64,000 nucleotides of DNA. Source: Rhizobium sp. SSA_523 (lineage in GTDB: Bacteria; Pseudomonadota; Alphaproteobacteria; Rhizobiales; Rhizobiaceae). This document shows positions 52,301 to 61,758 of the stretch, piece by piece. Each line of letters opens with the position of its first letter. The first letter of the stretch is position 1. Location: positions 434,001 to 498,000 of the forward strand of contig NZ_CP129381.1 of NCBI RefSeq assembly GCF_030435705.1, in the 5' to 3' direction. The notes beneath the pieces are model-generated. The model had not been told where the DNA came from and ran no database searches. It saw only the letters and a list, made by a program, of their open reading frames with translations. The position numbers were made by a program, and so were the translations under genes.

Positions 52301-52819
52301 ATGCCCCCAAAAATGCTGGCCACCGGCGAATGGCTGAGACGGCGCGCGGAAAACCTTCTGTGCCTCATGCTTCTGACGATGTTCGTCGTCTTCATGCTGC
52401 AAATCATCTTCCGCTATGCCCTCAACATGTCCATCGGCTGGACCCATGAAGTCAGCGTGGCGCTGTGGATCTGGATCGTCCTCTTCGGTTCGGCTTTCGT
52501 GGTCCGGGAGGTGGACGAGATCCGCTTCGATCTCATCTGGGGCGGTGCAGGTGACAAAGCGCGGCGGGTCATGCAGACGATCTGCTCCCTGGCCCTGATC
52601 TTCCTGTTCAGCATCTCGCTTCCGGCCGTGACCGACTATGTCACCTTCATGAAGGTGGAAAGCACGGCCTATCTCAAGATCCGCTTTGACTACCTCTACT
52701 CCATCTACATCATCTTCGCGGTCGCCATGATCATCCGTTACCTGTGGCTCGCCGTTCAGGCAGTCCACGGACACGCGCCCGAAGCTTTCGATCCCACCAA
52801 GGCAGGCTCCGGCGTATGA
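52301..52819 (+). CDS. TRAP transporter small permease, DctQ type
   Basis: 172 residues with four membrane helices (LCLMLLTMFVVFMLQIIFRYALNM, then SVALWIWIVLFGSAFVVRE). IFRYALNMSIGWTHEVSVALWIW is the DctQ signature. It partners the large subunit, whose ATG overlaps its TGA (ATGA). Confidence 0.92.
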   Translation: MPPKMLATGEWLRRRAENLLCLMLLTMFVVFMLQIIFRYALNMSIGWTHEVSVALWIWIVLFGSAFVVREVDEIRFDLIWGGAGDKARRVMQTICSLALIFLFSISLPAVTDYVTFMKVESTAYLKIRFDYLYSIYIIFAVAMIIRYLWLAVQAVHGHAPEAFDPTKAGSGV

Positions 52820-54117
52820 ATATCGCAAGTCCTTTTTCCATCACGCTTGTGATCATCACGGTCCTGGCCTTCCTGGGCCTGCCGATCGGACTGTCGATGA
52901 TCTGCGGATCGATCCTCTACCTGCTGCTGATCGGCGCAGACATGGGCATTGCCGCCGAGCAGTTCCTGAACGGCATGTATTCGAACTATGTCATCCTGGC
53001 GGTGCCGCTCTTCATCCTTGCGGCGGAATTCATGAATGTCGGCTCGATGACGGAACGCCTGCTGCAGTTCTGCAATGTGCTTGTCGGACGGTTCCGGGGC
53101 GGCCTCGCGCAGGTCAACATCGTCCAGAGCATCATTTTCGCCGGCATGTCCGGCTCCGCGATCGCCGATGCGGCAGGCAGCGGCAAGATGATGCAGAGCA
53201 TGATGACGCGCGACGGGCGCTATACGCCGAGCTTCGCAGCTGCCCTGACGGCAGTCACCGCGGTGGTCGGTCCGATCATTCCGCCGTCCATTCCGATGAT
53301 CATCTATTCACTCGTCTCGGATGCCTCGATCGGCTATCTCTTCCTGGCCGGCATGGTGCCCGGTCTGCTGATGGCGGGCCTGCAGATGGTTCAGGTGGTG
53401 ATCACGGCGCGGCGTCGCAATTTCCCGGTCGAGGAACCGGTTCCGCTGCGGCAGATTCCGAGCATCACGATCCGCGCCTTTCCCGCGCTGATGATGCCGG
53501 TCGTGCTTCTCGGATGCATCTATTCCGGCATCACCACCCCGACCGAGGCAGCGGCCATTGCGGCAGCCTATGCGCTCGTCATTTCCGTCTTGCTCTATCG
53601 CAGCATCACGCTTCGGGATTTCTATGCCTCGCTGTTGACCAGCGCTAAATCAACCGCCTCCATCGGCATGCTGATTGCCGGGGCACTCGTCTTCAATTAC
53701 GTCATCACGATCGAGAATATTCCAGATAGCATCCGCGTCCTGCTGACAGCCTGGGATCTGACGCCGACCGGCTTCCTGATCCTCGTAAACATCATCCTGC
53801 TGATCCTCGGCTGCATCCTCGAAGGCACGGCGATCCTGCTGATCATCGTGCCGGTCTTCATCCCCACGGCCCAGGCCCTCGGGATCGATCTCGTCCATTT
53901 CGGCGTGGTCGTCGTCGTCAATATCATGCTGGGCCTCGTGACGCCGCCCTATGGCTTGCTTCTGTTCATCGTGGCCAAGTTTTCCGGGGCTCCGATCAAG
54001 GACATCATCGTCGATGCCGCACCCTTCCTGTTCTGGATGGTGGTCTGCCTCGCCTTCATCACCTTCGTTCCGGACAGCGTGCTGTGGCTGCCGAGGCTGC
54101 TTGGATATCAAGGATAA
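52816..54117 (+). CDS. TRAP transporter large permease, DctM type
   Basis: 433 residues with about 12 helices. Signature blocks: LAVPLFILAAEFMNVGSMTERLL, MSGSAIADAAGSGKMM (sodium/substrate loop), GPIIPPSIPMIIYSL and LGLVTPPYGLLLFIVAKFSG. It drives sodium-coupled uptake of the acid delivered by DctP. The gene ends 2 bp before aroQ. Confidence 0.94.
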   Translation: MNIASPFSITLVIITVLAFLGLPIGLSMICGSILYLLLIGADMGIAAEQFLNGMYSNYVILAVPLFILAAEFMNVGSMTERLLQFCNVLVGRFRGGLAQVNIVQSIIFAGMSGSAIADAAGSGKMMQSMMTRDGRYTPSFAAALTAVTAVVGPIIPPSIPMIIYSLVSDASIGYLFLAGMVPGLLMAGLQMVQVVITARRRNFPVEEPVPLRQIPSITIRAFPALMMPVVLLGCIYSGITTPTEAAAIAAAYALVISVLLYRSITLRDFYASLLTSAKSTASIGMLIAGALVFNYVITIENIPDSIRVLLTAWDLTPTGFLILVNIILLILGCILEGTAILLIIVPVFIPTAQALGIDLVHFGVVVVVNIMLGLVTPPYGLLLFIVAKFSGAPIKDIIVDAAPFLFWMVVCLAFITFVPDSVLWLPRLLGYQG

Positions 54118-54119
54118 TC

Positions 54120-54560
54120 ATGAAACCGATCTACATACTCAATGGTCCCAACCTGAACCGGTTGGGCAAGCGTGAGCCGGACATTTATGGCCTGACCACG
54201 CTCTCCGAAGTCGAACAGATGTGCCGCGACGCCGCCGGCGAGAGGCCTGTCGAATTTCACCAGACCAATAGCGAAGAGCGGCTGATCGATTGGGTGCATG
54301 AAGCGATCGATTCGGGGGCTGGCATCATCATCAACCCGGCCGCCTTCACCTTCACGTCGATCGCTCTCCTCGACGCGCTGAAGATGTTCAAGGGGCCGAT
54401 CATCGAGTTCCATATCAGCAATGTCCACCGGCGGGAATCGATCTATCACAGATCCTACGTCTCAATGACGGCAACGACTGTCATGGCCGGACTGGGCGCC
54501 GAAGGTTATCCTCTGGCGGTCAAAGCCCTGGAAACGCTCATCTCCCGCGGAATGCGGTAA
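54120..54560 (+). CDS. aroQ: Type II 3-dehydroquinate dehydratase
   Basis: 146 residues, the usual dodecameric type II size. Motifs: ILNGPNLNRLGKREPDIYG (catalytic Tyr on the mobile loop), EFHQTNSEERLIDWVHEA, INPAAFTFTSIALLDA and EFHISNVHRRESIYHRSY. It converts 3-dehydroquinate to 3-dehydroshikimate. Co-transcribed with TRAP genes and next to a quinate/shikimate catabolic operon, it probably serves quinate breakdown here, with type I or another AroQ covering biosynthesis. Confidence 0.93.
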   Translation: MKPIYILNGPNLNRLGKREPDIYGLTTLSEVEQMCRDAAGERPVEFHQTNSEERLIDWVHEAIDSGAGIIINPAAFTFTSIALLDALKMFKGPIIEFHISNVHRRESIYHRSYVSMTATTVMAGLGAEGYPLAVKALETLISRGMR

Positions 54561-54569
54561 AGCAAAGAC

Positions 54570-54594
54570 TGCGCCGGATCGAAAATTCGGCGCA
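54570..54594 (+). terminator. Hairpin after aroQ
   Basis: TGCGCCG (54570-54576) pairs perfectly with CGGCGCA (54588-54594) around an 11-nt A/T-rich loop, 10 bp after the aroQ stop. There is no long T-run (ATTGTC follows). The next gene is convergent, so termination here is sensible. Confidence 0.5.
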
Positions 54595-54683
54595 ATTGTC
54601 ATCCGCCGGTCATCCGCCCGTCGTGGATGACGAGGCGGGGCCGGGTGCAAGACCTGCCGATGCAGGGATGGGAGGGCCGGGCC

Positions 54684-55583
54684 TCAGTGGCGCCTGTCCG
54701 TGATGCGTTCCAGCAGTGCAGCGCCCTGCAAGGCGGCCAGGATGATCGCAACGCCCAGAATGACCCGCCATTCCGGCACTTCATCGAAGAGGAAATAGCC
54801 GATCGCCGTGGCGAAGACGATCGACAGGTAACCGATGGGCGCAAGCAGGCTCGCATCGGCCAGCCGGTAGGCCCGCAGAAAACAGTATTGGCCGAGCTGG
54901 GCGAGAAAGCCGATAGCAAGGAGCGGCGGCCAGTCGGCGGCGGCCACCGGATGCCAGGTCAGACCGGCCGGGACGGCTGTCAGGACCGCCAGACCTATCG
55001 TGTAGAAGACCATCATCACCGTGGTGTTCTCATCCCTCAGGGCCCGCGTCTGGACAACGGCGAGCGCACCGAAGACGACCGAGACAAGCACGACCAGGAT
55101 CCGGCTGTCGAAGCTCGACGTGCCGGGCGCGATGATCATCAGCACGCCGAGAAAAGCAAGACCCGCGCCGGCCCAGCGAAGAGCGCTGATCCTTTCGCCC
55201 AGCATGACCGTGGCAAGTCCCATGGTGACCAGCGGCCGCGAAAAGCCGACGGCGTTGACGGTCGCGAGTGGCAGCAGCGTGATTGCCAGGAAATTGCTCG
55301 TCAGCGCTATGGCATTGCAGGTGATACGGGCGATGTTGCGCCAGGGATGCCTGATATGTCGCAAGGCCTGCCTGTGGTGCCAGATCAGCGGCAGGATGAA
55401 GAGAAGACCGATCAGGGCGCGGATGAAAACCAGCTGGAAAGCCGGATAGCTCACACCCTGCAGCTTGACGAGCGCGGTCATGCCACCGGACACAAGGCTC
55501 ATATCGATCAGAAGCCAGCCAATGGCCTGACCGGGCTTCTGCGCGTCCAATGAAGCCGCCGCTCTGGTCTCGTCCCGGCTCAC
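54684..55583 (-). CDS. DMT superfamily transporter (EamA domain)
   Basis: 299 residues, about ten helices in two EamA repeats (AIGWLLIDMSLVSGGMTALVKL and ILVVLVSVVFGALAVVQTRAL). PLATVNAVGFSRPLVTMGLATVMLGERISALRW and LADASLLAPIGYLSIVFATAIGYFLFDE are the typical end-of-half motifs. The start overlaps the PIG-L stop by 4 bp (ATGA), so the two are coupled. It may export or import a product of that deacetylase pathway; the substrate is unknown. Confidence 0.88.
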   Translation of the reverse strand: MSRDETRAAASLDAQKPGQAIGWLLIDMSLVSGGMTALVKLQGVSYPAFQLVFIRALIGLLFILPLIWHHRQALRHIRHPWRNIARITCNAIALTSNFLAITLLPLATVNAVGFSRPLVTMGLATVMLGERISALRWAGAGLAFLGVLMIIAPGTSSFDSRILVVLVSVVFGALAVVQTRALRDENTTVMMVFYTIGLAVLTAVPAGLTWHPVAAADWPPLLAIGFLAQLGQYCFLRAYRLADASLLAPIGYLSIVFATAIGYFLFDEVPEWRVILGVAIILAALQGAALLERITDRRH

Positions 55584-58009
55584 GCGGGCTGCACGAGATT
55601 GGCCATGATGCGGAAGGCGCCGGAAACCAGCCTGTCCATCTGATGGTGCAGGACAAGGCTCGTATGCGTGTGGCGACCCTTGCCGATCCTGGCGGAGACC
55701 AGTGCTCCCGTCAGGGGCTGTTCGCCGGCATCATGCATGGACAGGAGCGGCACATAGGCATCGTCCCAGCGGGAGGCGAAATAGAGGCCGCGCTCCTTGT
55801 TCCATCCGCGCCAATCCTCCTCATTCAGTCGGTTCGGTCCCGTCAGCAGCGGATGATCGGGCGCCAGTATGGTGACGGCGGCGTTCGGATCCGTCACCCG
55901 CCATCGCAGCGAGGGGCTGCCGATTTCGAGCAGACGAACCGGGGTCTGTGCCGGATCCCATCCGTCGCTCGGGCGATGATACAGAGTGACGAGATGTCCC
56001 CCTTCCTCCACGAACCGATGCAGGCGAGGCCTTGCTGCGGCGAGGTCGTTTCGCAAGCCGAAGGCGAAGATGCCGATGACGATCGTGGTGAAGCGGGACA
56101 GGTCACCGGAAAGGGCCGTCTCGTCCATTTCGGTGACGTCGAGACCCATCCGGGAAAGCCAGGTCCCGACGTGGTCGGCGCCTCCGCCGACATAACCGAT
56201 CCTGGCGCCATCAGGCAAAGCAATATCGAGGCAGAGTATGTTGAGCGCGGCACTTTCTCGATAGGCAGACCGGCCGATATGGGGATAGACGATCGGCAGG
56301 GTGCGATAGGCAGGTCGCCCATCGATTTTCGGCTCGAGCCGCAGCAGGCCCTGCCGTGGCTCCGTCTCGGCCCGCAGTATCCAGCCCCCATCGTTAGGTT
56401 CCATGGCCCAGCCGGCGGGCGCCTCGATTGACAGTGCCGCAGTCTCGCCCTGTATCTTCGCCTGGATCGGCCATTGCCGTGCGTCCGCCGTGACCGGAAC
56501 AATCACGGTCTCGGGGGTAAGGGTCACCGATTGCCGCGGTGCCACCAGAAGAGGCTCCTCGAAGTCGAAGCAGGCGCGCGCGATCCTTCCAGACACTTCC
56601 GCCGTCAGTTGCAGATGTGCCTCGCCATTGCCACCAAGACTGGACCAGCCCGGCTGGAAGAGGTTGGAGAAGGCAGCATCCTCGGAGGCGGTGAGCCGGA
56701 AGATGCATTCCTCCCCGGTCTGCTCCTGCTTTGCCGTCACGCCCGCCGGAAGAATCGGCGTGATTTCGACAGCCGTCGAAGAGGGCGACAGCTCCACCGT
56801 CAGAACGGCCGTGCCGCCTGGGCCGATCGAGGCCGGCTCGCAATAGGCACGCTCGAAAAGACCCGAAGCGTCCAGGATGGCCGCGTCGATCTCCTGGCGC
56901 TTTCGGGCGATGCGATGCGCATGCGCCTTTTGAAACGGCTCCGACGCCTGTTCTGCGACCCAGACCAGATGGCCTGCGGCAGCCGTCAGATGCTGCAGGA
57001 TTGCGTCGCGATGCGGAAAGGCCTGCTGGGCGGCGGTGATGTCGCGATCAGCCGAGGCGAGCTTGTCACGCAGGGCGCGGAGAACCTCGTCCGCGGGCCC
57101 GTCGGCACGCTGCTCGAGCTCGGTGGCACTGGAGGCCAGGGCGGATAGCGAGGTGGGCAAGCCATCCTGAATGGAGGCTTCGGACCGGGGCGCAGCGGCG
57201 AATTTCAGGTGCAGCGGCCAGCGGCTTGCCGCGTGTTTCGGCCAGCGGCCCATCCCCTGGGAGGCGTGGAAGTAGCGCGACCATTCGCCGATCCGGTCAA
57301 ATTCGGCGCCGGTGGGAAGATCGCGGCCTTCGACGCGCAGCGTCAGTGTCGTCTCCGGGGGCGGAACCTCATCATCATAGGTGCTCCCGCCGCCTGACCA
57401 GGCGGGCAGGTAGAATTTGGCGACCTGCCACGGAGCAAGGCCCTCATGCGCATGCTCGGGAAAGGCATTCGCATCGGAGGCCAGCGCAATCGCGGCCTCG
57501 GCCGCCTGGGTCATCGCCCGGTGGTGGCCATGCTGGCCGGGAACGTCGAGAAAAGTGGGGATCACGATATCCGGCCGTGTCTCGCGATAGGCTCTGACCA
57601 GCCGCTCGATGATCCGCTCCTTGCCCCAGCGCTCGAAGGTTGCGTCACCATCCTTGGAGAAGCCGAAATCGTGGACCGGATCATCCGGCCCGTGGCCGAG
57701 CCATGCAATGTCGGCATCGATGACGCGGGCGGATTCCTCAAGCTCGCGGGAGCGCACCACGCCAAGAGCGCCGAGCCTCTCCGGCCCAAGGGCATTCTGC
57801 CCACCCTCGCCGCGCGTGGAGCAGGCGATGATAACGCGCATGCCGAGGCCGAAGCGGAGCCATGCCAGCATGCCGTTTTGTTCATCATCCGGATGTGCTC
57901 CGGTGTTCATGACGGTCAAGACGGTGGAGAGGCGGCTGAGCTTGCGGTGCAACCGGACGAGCGCCGGATCGCTCATCTGCCGTTCGATGCGTTCGCGGGC
58001 TGTTAGCAT
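55580..58009 (-). CDS. Large PIG-L family deacetylase-like protein with C-terminal glutamine-amidotransferase-like domain
   Basis: 809 residues, much longer than the usual 230-300 of simple PIG-L enzymes. The N-terminal ~240 residues are a PIG-L/LmbE zinc deacetylase: NTGAHPDDEQNGML (AHPDDE, metal ligands), STRGEGGQN, VRSRELEESARVI and HGHHRAMTQAA (His). A central helical and beta-sandwich section (about 280-600) follows. The last ~190 (IGYVGGGADHVGTWLSRMGLDVTEM, then TTIVIGIFAFGLRNDLAAARPRLHRFVEEGGHLVTLYHRP) resemble the class I amidotransferase-like fold without its catalytic Cys. No signal peptide. It may act on an N-acylated amino sugar taken up by the adjacent ABC transporter; this is inference. 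Confidence 0.82.
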   Translation of the reverse strand: MLTARERIERQMSDPALVRLHRKLSRLSTVLTVMNTGAHPDDEQNGMLAWLRFGLGMRVIIACSTRGEGGQNALGPERLGALGVVRSRELEESARVIDADIAWLGHGPDDPVHDFGFSKDGDATFERWGKERIIERLVRAYRETRPDIVIPTFLDVPGQHGHHRAMTQAAEAAIALASDANAFPEHAHEGLAPWQVAKFYLPAWSGGGSTYDDEVPPPETTLTLRVEGRDLPTGAEFDRIGEWSRYFHASQGMGRWPKHAASRWPLHLKFAAAPRSEASIQDGLPTSLSALASSATELEQRADGPADEVLRALRDKLASADRDITAAQQAFPHRDAILQHLTAAAGHLVWVAEQASEPFQKAHAHRIARKRQEIDAAILDASGLFERAYCEPASIGPGGTAVLTVELSPSSTAVEITPILPAGVTAKQEQTGEECIFRLTASEDAAFSNLFQPGWSSLGGNGEAHLQLTAEVSGRIARACFDFEEPLLVAPRQSVTLTPETVIVPVTADARQWPIQAKIQGETAALSIEAPAGWAMEPNDGGWILRAETEPRQGLLRLEPKIDGRPAYRTLPIVYPHIGRSAYRESAALNILCLDIALPDGARIGYVGGGADHVGTWLSRMGLDVTEMDETALSGDLSRFTTIVIGIFAFGLRNDLAAARPRLHRFVEEGGHLVTLYHRPSDGWDPAQTPVRLLEIGSPSLRWRVTDPNAAVTILAPDHPLLTGPNRLNEEDWRGWNKERGLYFASRWDDAYVPLLSMHDAGEQPLTGALVSARIGKGRHTHTSLVLHHQMDRLVSGAFRIMANLVQPA

Positions 58010-58084
58010 GGGGCCTCCTCCGATTGTCAGGCAATGTCAAAAAATGAGGAACGCGATTTACGAGAACCTCATGGAATGGCTCAT

Positions 58085-59329
58085 TCAGGGCAAGGCGCCC
58101 TGCGTGTTGTGCAGCGAGATGTCGAGCTTCGGCGTGACGATGTCGAACAGAGGAATGGCCGCGGCACCGAGAGCAGCCGTCAGCTGTCCCGTCTGCCCGC
58201 GAATGACGCGCGGCAGGTCGCGCTGGCGACGGCTGGCAACCGATGTCGGCAAGGGCGCCATATGGGCGATAAGCGCGTCGATGATTCGATCCGGCATCGT
58301 CCCGCCGATGATCAGGGTCTGCGGATCGAGAATGTTTTCCAGCATCGCGACCATCGGGCCGAGATGGCAGGCCGCCTCCTCGATCCACTCCATGATGACC
58401 GGGTGCTTGTCCGCATGCAGGCGGTCCAGATCGGCCATCTCGGTCTCGGCAATGCCTGCATTTTCCAGCCGTTCCTTCAAGGCATAGAGGGAAACATAGC
58501 CTTCGAGACAACCCTTCTGGCCGCAGGACGGGCAGGGGCGGCCGCGCGGAATGACGGTCACATGGCCGATTTCGCCCGCATTGCCGAAGGCGCCGCGATA
58601 GGGCGCGCCGTCCTGGATGATGCCGAGGCCGAGCCCCACGCCGAAATAGATCATGCAGAAATTGGAAATAGCGAGGCCGGCGCCGAACAGACGCTCGCCA
58701 ACCGCTGCGGCGGTCGCATCATTTTCGACAATGACCGGGTAGCCGCAGGCGTCGCCCAGTATTTGGGCCGCATCCCGCCCGGAAAAGCCCGGCAGGGTCG
58801 TCGGGCCGACCGATGTCATTCCGTCGATCTCGAACGGCCCCGGCATGACCACGCCGGTTCCCAGAAGCCGGCTGTTGATCTCGGCGCCGATGGCCGAGAA
58901 CTCCTTGGCGAACATTGCCAGAATATAGTCCGGTGTCCGATCGCGCAGCGGCAGGATGCGCTTTGCCCGCAGCCGTCCGGAAAGGTCCAGCGCCACGGTG
59001 ACGATATGATCGGCAGCGATCTCGACACCGATCGTGATGCCGCCTTCGGGATTGACGGCAAACTGGATCGGCGGCTGACCGCGGCCGCTCCGGCGCCGTC
59101 CCATCTCGATCAGCAGTCCCTCGCCCACCAGTTCGTCCACGATGTTGGCCACGGCCTGCGGCGTCAGCTGGGTGAGCTTTGCGATATGCGCGCGTCCGAG
59201 AGTCTGGTGCCGTCGAACGATATCCAGCACCACGCGACGATTGTGCTCGCGGCTGCGTTCGGGATTTTTGCCGATCGCTATCGGCGTCTGGTCCTTGGGA
59301 TGGATCGTCATGTCTTCGTCCTCAGCCAT
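58085..59329 (-). CDS. ROK family transcriptional regulator
   Basis: About 414 residues. An N-terminal HTH (VVLDIVRRHQTLGRAHIAKLTQLTPQAVANIVDELVGEGLL) precedes a ROK kinase-like domain: ITIGVEIAADHIVTVALDL, ENDATAAAVGERLFG and EIGHVTV. The zinc motif is CPSCGQKGCLEGYVS. NagC/Mlc-type repressor for sugar operons; sugar binding is likely. Divergent from the ABC operon at 59549 with a 25-bp near-palindrome between. A second ATG at 59311 is a possible start. Confidence 0.9.
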   Translation of the reverse strand: MAEDEDMTIHPKDQTPIAIGKNPERSREHNRRVVLDIVRRHQTLGRAHIAKLTQLTPQAVANIVDELVGEGLLIEMGRRRSGRGQPPIQFAVNPEGGITIGVEIAADHIVTVALDLSGRLRAKRILPLRDRTPDYILAMFAKEFSAIGAEINSRLLGTGVVMPGPFEIDGMTSVGPTTLPGFSGRDAAQILGDACGYPVIVENDATAAAVGERLFGAGLAISNFCMIYFGVGLGLGIIQDGAPYRGAFGNAGEIGHVTVIPRGRPCPSCGQKGCLEGYVSLYALKERLENAGIAETEMADLDRLHADKHPVIMEWIEEAACHLGPMVAMLENILDPQTLIIGGTMPDRIIDALIAHMAPLPTSVASRRQRDLPRVIRGQTGQLTAALGAAAIPLFDIVTPKLDISLHNTQGALP

Positions 59330-59364
59330 TCTTCCATACGTCCGTCACTCGTGAGTGGCAATAG

Positions 59365-59389
59365 AATAAGATAAGTAAATTATGTTATT
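59365..59389. promoter_or_regulatory. ROK-type operator and promoter for the ABC operon
   Basis: A 25-bp near-palindrome: outer arms AATAA and TTATT, inner arms ATAA and TTAT at matching distances, only a few central mismatches. The AATAA/TTATT arms resemble sites of NagC/Mlc-type ROK repressors. It abuts TTGACA (59388-59393), a good -35 facing the ABC genes. The -10 is weak. Confidence 0.6.
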
Positions 59390-59548
59390 GACATCGCTCC
59401 GGGTTCAAGAGAGCGTAGGGGCGAGGTGCCACGGGTACCGTCGTCCGGCAAGAGCGGCCGGATCAACAAGGTCATGGCGTTCGTGAAAAGCGAGCGTTGG
59501 GAACAATCGCCCCAAGACCGGAAAGCCGGCGGGGAACAGGAGGCACAC

Positions 59549-60802
59549 ATGCGCAAATCAGTTTTGTTCGCCGGACTCGTTGCCGGTTTCAGCAGCTTCG
59601 CTTTCAACGCCGCGCAGGCGGTGGAAATCGAGTATTGGCAGTATGTTTTCGACACCCGCGTCAAGGCCATGGACCAGCTGATTGCCGAGTTCCAGAAGGC
59701 CAATCCGGATATCACCGTCAAGCAGGTCACCTTTCCCTATGCCGATTACCAGACGCGGGTGATCGCTGCGAACATGTCCGGCAACGGACCGGACGTGATG
59801 CAGCTCTTCTACGGCTGGCTCGACAAGTTCGTGGCCGGTGGGATCTTGCAGCCCTTGCCGCAGGACGCGTTCCCGCATGCCAAGATCGAGAGCGAGTTCT
59901 TCCCGATCGTGTCGGCCATGAAGCGCGAGGGCGAATATTACGGCCTGCCGACTGCCGTCCGTTCCCTCGCCCTCTTCTACAACAAGAAGCTCTTCAGCGA
60001 AGCCGGTCTCGACCCGAACAAGCCGCCGCAGACCCTGGAAGAATTCGTTGCTGCCGGTGAAAAGATCGCCAAGCGGGATGATGCCGGCAATCTGGTGGTC
60101 GCCGGATCGACGCTCGACATGGCCGGCCAGGACCATCAGTGGTGGCGTGAAGTTCTGATCCGCCAGTATGGCGGTGTGCCCTATACCGAGGACGACACCA
60201 AGGTCGCCTATGACAGCGAGGCGGGCGCCAAAGCTCTGGCCTTCTATACAAGCCTGCAGCTGGAGAAAAAGATCGGCCAGGCCGGTTTCATGGATGAAGG
60301 TCAGGCCGCGTTTCGTGGCGGCAAGGCCGGCATGACCATCGATGGCACCTTCCGCCTGGGCTCGTTCAGGACGATCAAGGATTTCGAATGGGGCGTGACC
60401 GAGCTTCCGGCCAATGCGGAAGGGGTTCGCTCCAACTATGCCAGCTATTTTGCCAATGGAATCAATGCCAAGACCACCGGTGAAGAACTTGAGGCCTCGA
60501 AGAAGTTCCTGGCCTATATCTCCTCGCCCGAGGCCATGGACATCTGGTTGAAGACGGTTGGCGAATTGCCGGCACGCCGGGCCGCCGCCATGACGGACGC
60601 CAATCTGAAGGATCCGGTCTTCGGTCCCTTCCTGAAGGGGCTGGAATATGCCCATACCACGATGTTCAAGGATGAGGCTGCCCAGCGGCAGAATGCCATC
60701 GACATGGTGAACCGCATTCTGCTCGAGAGCCAGCCGGTTGCGGAGTCGCTGAAGCAAGCGGCCGAAGCCGAGCAGGAAATCATCGACGCAGCCAAGCCCT
60801 GA
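59549..60802 (+). CDS. ABC transporter substrate-binding protein (family 1, sugar type)
   Basis: 417 residues. Signal peptide MRKSVLFAGLVAGFSSFAFNAAQA, ribosome site AGGAGG. Mature sequence begins VEIEYWQYVFDTRVKAMDQLIAEFQKANPDI. Further blocks: NGPDVMQLFYGWLDKFVAGGILQPL, YYGLPTAVRSLALFYNKKLF and FANGINAKTTGEELEASKKFLAYI. It binds a solute in the periplasm for the two following permeases. The ligand is unknown; PIG-L and ROK neighbours favour an amino-sugar-containing compound, while the lyase at the end points to another class. Confidence 0.9.
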   Translation: MRKSVLFAGLVAGFSSFAFNAAQAVEIEYWQYVFDTRVKAMDQLIAEFQKANPDITVKQVTFPYADYQTRVIAANMSGNGPDVMQLFYGWLDKFVAGGILQPLPQDAFPHAKIESEFFPIVSAMKREGEYYGLPTAVRSLALFYNKKLFSEAGLDPNKPPQTLEEFVAAGEKIAKRDDAGNLVVAGSTLDMAGQDHQWWREVLIRQYGGVPYTEDDTKVAYDSEAGAKALAFYTSLQLEKKIGQAGFMDEGQAAFRGGKAGMTIDGTFRLGSFRTIKDFEWGVTELPANAEGVRSNYASYFANGINAKTTGEELEASKKFLAYISSPEAMDIWLKTVGELPARRAAAMTDANLKDPVFGPFLKGLEYAHTTMFKDEAAQRQNAIDMVNRILLESQPVAESLKQAAEAEQEIIDAAKP

Positions 60803-60816
60803 GCCAGGAGCCAATC

Positions 60817-61758
60817 ATGGCCGTGATCCCACAGCAGGGGGCGACGAACAGTCGCCCCGGCGGCTCCGGCCGCGACCGTTTCTCCATGCACACCAAGCGC
60901 CTGCTCTGGGTCTGGGGTTTCCTGGCACTGCCGATCCTCTTTTACGCGGTGATCCGGTTCTATCCGACGGTGCAGGCCTTCTATCTCTCCTTCACCAACT
61001 GGGATCTGCTGCGCCCGGCAAAGTTCATCGGGCTTGCCAATTACATCAAGCTGTTCAAGGATCCGCAGTTCTGGAAGGTGTTCAAGAACACGTTCACCTA
61101 TCTGATCATAGGCACGCCGCTCAGCCTCCTCCTGTCTTTTGCGATCGCCTATTATCTCGATCGCGTGCGCTTCATGCACAATACCATCCGCGCGCTCTAC
61201 TTCCTGCCGTTTCTCACCACGGCTGCGGCCATGGCCTGGGTGTGGCGGTGGTTTTATCAGCCGGCGCCGATCGGCGTCATCAATGATATCCTGGCAATGG
61301 CCGGCATTCCGCAACAGCCATTCATCCGCTCCACCGATCAGGCGCTGTTCTCGATCATGGTCACGGCGATCTGGGCCGGGCTCGGGTTTCAGATCATCAT
61401 CTTCATGGCCGGCCTGCGCTCCATTCCCTCCACCTTCTACGAGGCAGCGCGCATCGACGGTCTCGGCGAATGGGCGATCCTGCGCAAGATCACACTGCCG
61501 CTGTTGAAGCCGACGACGGTCTTCCTCGTCGTCTTCTCCTCGATCGGCTTCCTGCGCATCTTTGACCAGGTCTACAACATGACCACGAATGATCCGGGCG
61601 GACCTCTCGGCTCGACCAAGCCTCTGGTGCTGATGATCTATCAGACGGCGTTCAACTCCTATGCCATGGGTTATGCGGCGGCCCAGACGGTTGTTCTCTT
61701 CAGCATACTGATGGTCGTCTCGCTTCTGCAGCTCTTCATCCTGAGGGAGAAAAAATGA
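60817..61758 (+). CDS. ABC transporter permease, MalF-like
   Basis: 313 residues, about six helices. It begins with a soluble basic stretch (RDRFSMHTKRLLW). NYIKLFKDPQFWKVFKNTFTYLIIG and the EAA loop STFYEAARIDGLGEWAILRKITLPLLKPT are typical. It is 14 bp after the binding-protein gene and overlaps the next permease by 4 bp (ATGA). Confidence 0.92.
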   Translation: MAVIPQQGATNSRPGGSGRDRFSMHTKRLLWVWGFLALPILFYAVIRFYPTVQAFYLSFTNWDLLRPAKFIGLANYIKLFKDPQFWKVFKNTFTYLIIGTPLSLLLSFAIAYYLDRVRFMHNTIRALYFLPFLTTAAAMAWVWRWFYQPAPIGVINDILAMAGIPQQPFIRSTDQALFSIMVTAIWAGLGFQIIIFMAGLRSIPSTFYEAARIDGLGEWAILRKITLPLLKPTTVFLVVFSSIGFLRIFDQVYNMTTNDPGGPLGSTKPLVLMIYQTAFNSYAMGYAAAQTVVLFSILMVVSLLQLFILREKK

